From Desulfuromonadaceae bacterium (GTDB lineage: Bacteria; Desulfobacterota; Desulfuromonadia; Desulfuromonadales; Desulfuromonadaceae), in the NCBI GenBank assembly GCA_027065245.1, contig JAMOOS010000048.1:1-18025 (forward strand): a stretch of DNA of 18,025 nucleotides, read 5' to 3'. The translations under genes were made by a program, and so were the position numbers. The notes beneath the pieces were generated by a model. That model had not been told where the DNA came from, searched no databases, and saw nothing but the letters and a program-made list of their open reading frames with translations. Shown here piece after piece: positions 13,526-18,025 of the stretch; positions within the stretch are counted from its first letter, which is position 1, and each line of letters begins with the position of its first letter.

Positions 13526-14545
13526 ATGTATAAAAACTGGCGGGATTTGATTAAGCCAAAAAAATTGCAGGTCGACAGTAAAACCCTTACAAGTAGCTAT
13601 GGCAAGTTTTACGCTGAGCCTTTTGAGCGTGGTTTTGGTACTACTATTGGCAACTCATTACGACGTATATTGCTATCATCCCTGCAGGGGGCCGCAATAG
13701 TTTCAGTGCGCATCAAGGGTGTATTGCACGAATTTTCCACTATCCCATGCGTGACAGAGGATGTTACCGACATCATTCTTAATCTCAAAACGGTGTTGCT
13801 CAAGCTGGAGGGGCAGGACAGCCGTAATGTGCGCATTGTGAAAAAGGGAGCCGGAGTGATAACGGCTGGTGATATCATCACTGATGCCAATGTGGAGGTG
13901 CTTAACCCTGATCAGTACATTGCCACCTGTACCAAGGGCGCTGATGTTGAGATCGACATGGTGGTTGCGCTGGGTAAGGGTTATGTAACAGCTGAACGCA
14001 ATCGTGACGAAAAGGCGCCGGTGGGGACTATTCCCATTGACGCAATTTTCTCTCCGATTAAAAAGGTTAACTACAGTGTTACTAATGCCCGTGTCGGTCA
14101 GATCACCGATTACGACAAGTTGACACTGGAGGTGTGGACAGATGGCAGTGTTACTCCTGAGGATTCGGTGGCGTATGCCGCTAAAATTCTTAAGGAACAC
14201 ATCCAGATGTTCATCAATTTTGATGAGGAGCAAGTTCCGGTCGAGGAGCCTGAAGTTGAGGAGGTTCAGCGCATCAATGAGAATCTCTATCGCAGCGTTG
14301 AGGAACTGGAACTATCGGTACGCAGTGCCAATTGCCTGAAGAATGCCAAGATTGCTCTTATCGGTGACTTGGTGCAGAAGACTGAGGCAGAGATGCTTAA
14401 GACGCAGAATTTTGGGCGTAAATCACTGAATGAGATCAAGGATATACTGGCTGAGATGGGTTTGACTCTGGGGATGAAACTGGAGAATTTCCCCGATCCG
14501 GAATATCTGAAAGTACTGCAGAAGAGTCGCGAAGAAAACAGTTAG
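13526..14545 (+). CDS. rpoA: RNA polymerase subunit alpha
   Basis: The alpha subunit (339 residues; E. coli 329) dimerises to nucleate RNA polymerase assembly and binds promoter UP elements and activators. The N-terminal domain is seen as YAEPFERGFGTTIGNSLRRI followed by LLSSLQGAAIVSVRIKGVLH, then EDVTDIILNLK, and VNYSVTNARVGQITDYDKLT. An acidic linker (DEEQVPVEEPEVEEVQR, about residues 233-249) joins it to the C-terminal domain, with LSVRSANCLKNAKIALIGDL followed by LKTQNFGRKSLNEIKD. The Arg in VRSANCLKN is equivalent to the DNA-contacting Arg265 of E. coli. The ATGGAG before the gene serves as ribosome binding site. Confidence 0.99.
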   Translation: MYKNWRDLIKPKKLQVDSKTLTSSYGKFYAEPFERGFGTTIGNSLRRILLSSLQGAAIVSVRIKGVLHEFSTIPCVTEDVTDIILNLKTVLLKLEGQDSRNVRIVKKGAGVITAGDIITDANVEVLNPDQYIATCTKGADVEIDMVVALGKGYVTAERNRDEKAPVGTIPIDAIFSPIKKVNYSVTNARVGQITDYDKLTLEVWTDGSVTPEDSVAYAAKILKEHIQMFINFDEEQVPVEEPEVEEVQRINENLYRSVEELELSVRSANCLKNAKIALIGDLVQKTEAEMLKTQNFGRKSLNEIKDILAEMGLTLGMKLENFPDPEYLKVLQKSREENS

Positions 14546-14575
14546 AATTTTACGCATAGAAAGGATAGTCGAGTT

Positions 14576-14947
14576 ATGCGTCACAATAAGACAGGCAGAC
14601 GGTTAGGTCGTAACTCCAGCCATCGCAAAGCGATGCTGAGAAACATGGTAACATCTCTGCTCGATAATGAGCGGATTACCACTACCGATGCGCGCGCCAA
14701 AGAGGTGCGTAAAATTGCAGAAAAGATGATTACTCTTGGCAAACGCGGTGATCTGCATGCTCGTCGTCAGGCCATGAGTGTAATTTTTGACAAAAAGGTT
14801 GTCGGTAAATTGTTTGAGCGCCTGGCACCGCGTTACCAGGAGCGCAATGGTGGTTATACCCGCATCATCAAGGTGGGTAGTCGTCAGGGTGACAATGCGC
14901 CCATGTCGATTATCGAGTTTGTTGAGGCGGACAAGGCTGCTGAGTAG
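14576..14947 (+). CDS. rplQ: 50S ribosomal protein L17
   Basis: L17 (123 residues) lies near the exit tunnel on the solvent face of the large subunit. The start MRHNKTGRRLGRNSSHRKAM followed by LRNMVTSLLDNERITTTDAR is the family signature, and GGYTRIIKVGSRQGDNAPMS followed by IIEFVE closes the protein. Length is close to E. coli (127). It is the last gene of the ribosomal run; an intrinsic terminator begins 28 bases beyond its stop. AAAGGA precedes the ATG by about 8 bases. Confidence 0.99.
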   Translation: MRHNKTGRRLGRNSSHRKAMLRNMVTSLLDNERITTTDARAKEVRKIAEKMITLGKRGDLHARRQAMSVIFDKKVVGKLFERLAPRYQERNGGYTRIIKVGSRQGDNAPMSIIEFVEADKAAE

Positions 14948-14975
14948 CTTGCAGCTTTATATACAGGCACAGACT

Positions 14976-15006
14976 AAAGGCAAGGGATTTCCCTTGCCTT
15001 TTTTTT
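14976..15006 (+). terminator. Intrinsic terminator closing the ribosomal gene cluster
   Basis: AAAGGCAAGGG at 14976-14986 pairs perfectly with CCCTTGCCTTT at 14991-15001 around the four-base loop ATTT. Eight T residues run from 14999 to 15006. This is a classic rho-independent terminator on the plus strand. It should separate the ribosomal transcript from trpE. No comparable hairpin with a T-run is seen in the short gaps upstream of it. Confidence 0.93.
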
Positions 15007-15055
15007 GCTGTTTGACTTAGTTTATAACGGCTCCCGGGTTTTTTGAACAGTACGG

Positions 15056-15083
15056 GTGGCATGGAGTCGCTTAGCGGTATAAT
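15056..15083 (+). promoter_or_regulatory. Probable sigma-70 promoter of trpEGD
   Basis: A perfect -10 box, TATAAT, lies at 15078-15083. A candidate -35, GTGGCA at 15056-15061, matches four of six consensus positions (TTGACA) with a 16-base spacer. Transcription would start near 15090, leaving an untranslated leader of about 33 bases before trpE. Its position just after a strong terminator supports a separate trp promoter. The 5' region holds no short frame with tandem Trp codons, and I see no attenuator hairpin pair or clear TrpR-like palindrome. Confidence 0.5.
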
Positions 15084-15122
15084 TTCCCGTCGAGTATCTG
15101 AGTACATCGTATGTGAGTTGGT

Positions 15123-16604
15123 ATGCCTGTTTATCCATCCTATGAACAATTTTGCAGTTTGACTGGGCAAGGGAATCTGATTCCCGTGTACCGGGAGATT
15201 CTCGCTGACATGGAGACCCCGGTTTCAGCTTTCAAGAAGATTGACGACGGTAAGTTGTCTTTTCTGCTGGAGAGTATTGAGGGGGGGGAGAAGTGGGCGC
15301 GCTATTCGTTTCTTGCCTCCGGAGCTGCAACGGTATTCCGCTCGCGCGGCGATGAGTATCAGGTATTGCGTGATGGAGCTGTCGTTGAGTCTGGTAGCAG
15401 CAGTGACCCCATAGAACATCTGCAGCAGCTGATGAGCCGGTACCGGCCGGTGGAGATGGAGGAACTGCCGCGTTTTTGCGGCGGTGCCGTCGGTTACATG
15501 GGTTACGACATGGTGCGCTATGTCGAGCAGCTGCCTGATGCCAATCCTGCCGCCATTGGGGCGTATGATTGCTGCTTTGTCTTTACCGATACCCTGCTCA
15601 TATTCGATAACCGCCGCCAGAAAATCAAGGTGCTGTGTAACGCTTTTGTCGAGTCCGGGGCGGATTTGCGGGCGTTGTATGACGAATCGGTGACAAAAAT
15701 AGAAGCCCTTATTGCACGTTTGCGTGCGCCGTTACCGCTCACGGACGCTGTACCAGCTGCGGCGATGCCGCAGTTCGCGTCAAATTTCAGCCGGGACGAT
15801 TTTGTCCGCGCCGTGGAGCAGTGCAAGGAATACGTGCGCAGCGGCGATATTATCCAGGTGGTGTTGTCACAACGCTTCAGCGCCGCCTCAGCCGTTGATC
15901 CGTTTGATATCTATCGCTCCCTGCGTACCATCAATCCGTCGCCGTATATGTTTTTTCTCCGCTTCGACAATACCCTGGTGGTGGGGGCGTCGCCAGAGGT
16001 GCTGGTGCGACAGGAAGGCGATATGGTCGATGTCCGTCCCATCGCCGGCACCCGCCCGCGCGGCAGCAGTGCCGATGAGGATCTGCGCTTGGAACAGGAA
16101 CTGCTCGCCGACCCCAAGGAGGTGGCTGAGCATGTGATGCTGGTGGATCTGGGGCGCAATGACCTAGGACGGATCTGTGCTACCGGCACTGTTGAAGTAA
16201 GCGAGTTCAAGGTAATTGAGCGCTATTCGCATGTAATGCATATTGTTTCTAATGTGCGTGGCCGGGTGCGGCCGGGCAGCAGTGCTTTTGATACCTTCCG
16301 TGCCACCTTTCCCGCCGGTACTTTAAGCGGGGCGCCGAAGATCCGCGCCATGGAGATTATCGACGAGATGGAGCCGGTGCGGCGTGAGATTTACGGTGGC
16401 GCCGTGGGTTATTTCTCCTTCTCCGGCAACATGGATATGGCCATCGCCATTCGCACCCTGGTGGTGCATGATGGTGTTATTCACCTGCAGGCTGGTGCCG
16501 GTATCGTCGCCGATTCCGATCCTGAGGCGGAGTACGAGGAGACCATCAACAAAGCCAAAGGGGTGATGCGCGCCATTGAGATGGCCCATGGAGGGCTGGA
16601 ATAA
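15123..16604 (+). CDS. trpE: Anthranilate synthase component I
   Basis: TrpE (493 residues) converts chorismate plus ammonia (supplied by TrpG from glutamine) to anthranilate, the first committed step of tryptophan synthesis. The N-terminal LLES motif at residues 48-51 is the tryptophan feedback site. The chorismate-binding domain shows SGDIIQVVLSQRF, INPSPYMFFLRF, VVGASPEVLV, RPIAGTRPRG, EHVMLVDLGRNDLGRI, FPAGTLSGAPKIRAMEIIDE, EIYGGAVGYFSF and QAGAGIVADSDPEAEYEET, in the right order. The start ATG gives a family-like beginning (YPSYEQF, then GNLIPVYREILADMETPVSA). The Shine-Dalgarno (GTGAG) is weak compared with the ribosomal genes. An eight-G run sits at 15281-15288. The stop TAA overlaps the trpG ATG by one base. 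PabB is the alternative, but LLES and the adjacent trpG-trpD argue for TrpE. Confidence 0.97.
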   Translation: MPVYPSYEQFCSLTGQGNLIPVYREILADMETPVSAFKKIDDGKLSFLLESIEGGEKWARYSFLASGAATVFRSRGDEYQVLRDGAVVESGSSSDPIEHLQQLMSRYRPVEMEELPRFCGGAVGYMGYDMVRYVEQLPDANPAAIGAYDCCFVFTDTLLIFDNRRQKIKVLCNAFVESGADLRALYDESVTKIEALIARLRAPLPLTDAVPAAAMPQFASNFSRDDFVRAVEQCKEYVRSGDIIQVVLSQRFSAASAVDPFDIYRSLRTINPSPYMFFLRFDNTLVVGASPEVLVRQEGDMVDVRPIAGTRPRGSSADEDLRLEQELLADPKEVAEHVMLVDLGRNDLGRICATGTVEVSEFKVIERYSHVMHIVSNVRGRVRPGSSAFDTFRATFPAGTLSGAPKIRAMEIIDEMEPVRREIYGGAVGYFSFSGNMDMAIAIRTLVVHDGVIHLQAGAGIVADSDPEAEYEETINKAKGVMRAIEMAHGGLE

Positions 16605-17191
16605 TGCTGTTGATGATCGATAACTACGATTCCTTCACCTACAATCTGGTGCAGTATTTCCGCGAGCTGGGCGAAGAGGTGGTGGTCAAACGCAACGATG
16701 CCGTTGATCTCGCTGCCATTGCCGCGTTGGCGCCTGATAAACTGGTGATTTCGCCCGGGCCGTGCGCGCCGGAGCAGGCGGGGATCTCGGTGGCCGCCAT
16801 CAGACATTTTGCCGGCAACATTCCGCTATTCGGTGTCTGTCTCGGCTGCCAGTCCATTGCCGCCGCTTTTGGCGGCAATATCGTGCGCACGGCAGAATTG
16901 ATGCACGGCAAAACCAGCCAGATTCATCATGCAGGTGCCGGTGTGTTCGCCGGGTTGGACAATCCGTTTACCGCTACCCGCTATCATTCGCTGGTGGTGG
17001 AGCGTAAGAGCCTGCCGCCGGAATTGGCGCTAACCGCCTGGACTGAAGACGGCACTATAATGGGCATTCAGCACACCACCCTGCCGGTGTGGGGCGTACA
17101 GTTTCATCCTGAATCTATTCTGTCTGTGTGCGGCAAGGAACTGCTGGATAACTTTTTGCACTGTGCAGACGATTTTCGGAGCAATAGATGA
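16604..17191 (+). CDS. trpG: Anthranilate synthase component II (glutamine amidotransferase)
   Basis: This 195-residue class I glutamine amidotransferase hydrolyses glutamine and passes ammonia to TrpE. The sequence starts MLLMIDNYDSFTYNLVQYFR and carries the oxyanion segment SPGPCAPEQAG. The catalytic triad is Cys79 in GVCLGCQ, with His168 and Glu170 in VQFHPESILS. MHGKTSQIHH and RYHSLVV are also typical of TrpG/PabA. The residue three after the nucleophile is Cys82, where His or Met is usual. The gene overlaps trpE by one base and trpD by four, implying coupled translation. As in many bacteria, the subunit might also serve PabB in folate synthesis; that cannot be decided here. Confidence 0.96.
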   Translation: MLLMIDNYDSFTYNLVQYFRELGEEVVVKRNDAVDLAAIAALAPDKLVISPGPCAPEQAGISVAAIRHFAGNIPLFGVCLGCQSIAAAFGGNIVRTAELMHGKTSQIHHAGAGVFAGLDNPFTATRYHSLVVERKSLPPELALTAWTEDGTIMGIQHTTLPVWGVQFHPESILSVCGKELLDNFLHCADDFRSNR

Positions 17192-18025
17192 TAAAAGAAG
17201 CCATTGCGACCGTTGTGGAAGGTAACGATCTGAGCGAGAGCGTCATGATAGATGTCATGAATCAGATCATGGGCGGGGAAGCGACCCCGGCGCAGATCGG
17301 CGCCTTTATTACCGCGTTGCGCATCAAAGGGGAGACCATTGAGGAGATCACCGGCGCGGCACGGGTGATGCGCGAACGCGCCACGCCGATAAGGGTGGCC
17401 ACCAGCCTCGATATCGACCGGGAAGATATCAACAGCGAGCGTGAAACCATCATTGATACCTGCGGCACCGGCGGCAGCGGTACCCGAACCTTCAATATCT
17501 CCACCACGGTGGCATTTGTTGTCGCCGCCTGCGGCGTCAAAGTAGCCAAACACGGTAATCGCAGTATCTCCTCGGCATGCGGCAGTGCCGACGTGCTAGA
17601 GCAACTTGGAGTCAATGTGGAAATTGCACCGGCGCAGGTGGAACGCTGTATAAACGAAATCGGCGTCGGTTTTCTGTATGCTCCGGCTCTGCATGGCGCC
17701 ATGAAACACGCCATCGGTCCACGGCGTGAAATCGGTATTCGGACTATTTTCAATATTCTCGGCCCGTTGACCAACCCTGCCGGTGCCAGTCGCCAGGTGC
17801 TGGGTGTCTACCGTGAGCAACTGGTAGAGCCCATGGCGCGGGTGCTGAGCAAACTCGGATGCCAGCGCGGCTATGTGGTTCACGGTCTCGATGGTATGGA
17901 CGAGATCACCCTGACGTGTTGCAGCCGTATCGCCACCATTAACGCGGACACTGTTCAGCTCGATACTTTAGATCCGCGCTCTTTCGGTTTCAGTTACTGC
18001 GCCCTGGAGGATCTGCAGGGTGGTG
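17188..18025 (+). CDS. trpD: Anthranilate phosphoribosyltransferase (partial, 3' end outside the window)
   Basis: TrpD transfers phosphoribose from PRPP to anthranilate, the second step of the pathway. The frame is open from the ATG at 17188 to the window edge, giving 279 codons of a family usually about 330-350 long. The alpha-helical N-terminal domain has GEATPAQIGAFITALRIKGE. The PRPP-binding segment reads DTCGTGGSGTRTFNISTTVA (about residues 90-109), and VAKHGNRSISSACGSADVLE (119-138) and GPRREIGIRTIFNILGPLTN (177-196) are diagnostic. The family's GTGGD motif is GTGGS here, with Ser at residue 97. The start overlaps the trpG stop in ATGA. The preceding stretch DIDREDINSERETI is a longish charged connector. 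TrpD fused to TrpG is known elsewhere; here the two are separate. Confidence 0.96.
   Translation, partial: MIKEAIATVVEGNDLSESVMIDVMNQIMGGEATPAQIGAFITALRIKGETIEEITGAARVMRERATPIRVATSLDIDREDINSERETIIDTCGTGGSGTRTFNISTTVAFVVAACGVKVAKHGNRSISSACGSADVLEQLGVNVEIAPAQVERCINEIGVGFLYAPALHGAMKHAIGPRREIGIRTIFNILGPLTNPAGASRQVLGVYREQLVEPMARVLSKLGCQRGYVVHGLDGMDEITLTCCSRIATINADTVQLDTLDPRSFGFSYCALEDLQGG

Larger units (their letters stand above)
14948..15122 (+). other. Intergenic region between rplQ and trpE
   Basis: This 175-base stretch is the only sizeable noncoding region in the window. It holds the terminator of the ribosomal run and then a probable promoter for the trp genes. Other elements seen are a CCCGGG palindrome at 15033-15038 and a direct repeat GAGTA at 15092-15096 and 15100-15104, both too short to interpret. 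I see no tRNA, small-RNA fold or leader peptide in it. Confidence 0.85.

Noticed and set aside
15012..15028. TTGACT followed by TATAAC after the terminator
   Set aside because: The two hexamers are only 5 bases apart, far from the 16-18 needed for a sigma-70 promoter. TTGAAC at 15043 is 29 bases from the good -10 and also does not fit.
15057..15071. Possible sigma-54 promoter (TGGCATGGAGTCGC) upstream of trpE
   Set aside because: The GG-to-GC spacing is one base short and the TT before the GC is missing, so it does not fit the -24/-12 pattern.
15712..16137. A 141-codon plus-strand frame within trpE, rich in Arg, Ser and Trp
   Set aside because: It is an out-of-frame reading of the conserved chorismate-binding domain, and its composition is not protein-like.
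1..18025. A search for a novel system: CRISPR-like repeats, tandem repeats, transposon ends, tRNA or rRNA, reverse-transcriptase or defence genes
   Set aside because: Nothing of this kind was seen. Every gene is a recognised core gene in a familiar order, and the single long spacer is explained by a terminator and promoter.

Overview
This window is ordinary, highly conserved bacterial core sequence. From base 1 to about 14,950 it is one unbroken plus-strand run of translation and transcription genes: the 3' end of tuf, then the S10, spc and alpha ribosomal-protein clusters. A short intergenic region follows, with a strong intrinsic terminator and a probable promoter. A tryptophan biosynthesis cluster, trpE-trpG-trpD, then runs off the right edge. 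I found no CRISPR array, insertion sequence, tRNA or rRNA, prophage or defence gene, and no sign of an undescribed system. Every gene is on the plus strand.

Organism. Gene order tuf | rpsJ-rplC-rplD-rplW-rplB-rpsS-rplV-rpsC-rplP-rpmC-rpsQ | rplN-rplX-rplE-rpsZ-rpsH-rplF-rplR-rpsE-rpmD-rplO-secY | adk-map-rpmJ | rpsM-rpsK-rpsD-rpoA-rplQ is bacterial. The short zinc-type S14, L24 with a C-terminal four-cysteine tail, adenylate kinase with a four-cysteine lid, and the TrpE N-terminus all resemble the former Deltaproteobacteria (Desulfuromonadota/Desulfobacterota, Geobacter- or Desulfuromonas-like). This is an inference from remembered family sequences, not a database search. Ribosomal genes are of middling GC; the trp genes look richer in GC.

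Layout. Bases 1-143 hold the EF-Tu C-terminus. Bases 157-5129 hold the S10 cluster and 5146-10472 the spc cluster ending in secY. Bases 10486-12032 hold adk, map and rpmJ, without the infA often found between map and rpmJ. Bases 12051-14947 hold the alpha cluster. Intergenic spacers are 0-40 bases up to rplQ, and several genes overlap, so one or a few long transcripts with translational coupling are likely. The long leaders used in E. coli for autogenous control by L4 and S4 have no room here. A perfect 11-bp hairpin plus T-run at 14976-15006 closes the unit.

The trp cluster begins at 15123 behind a possible sigma-70 promoter with a perfect -10. Genes trpE, trpG and trpD overlap by 1 and 4 bases, so both anthranilate synthase subunits and the next enzyme are probably made together. 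No tryptophan-rich leader peptide is visible; the LLES motif in TrpE points to feedback control of the enzyme instead.

The items most worth a second look are small: Ser in place of the usual Asp in TrpD's GTGGD motif, Cys in place of the usual His beside the TrpG nucleophile, a full-length anti-SD match before the TTG start of rpsC, non-ATG starts concentrated in small-subunit genes, and the absence of infA.
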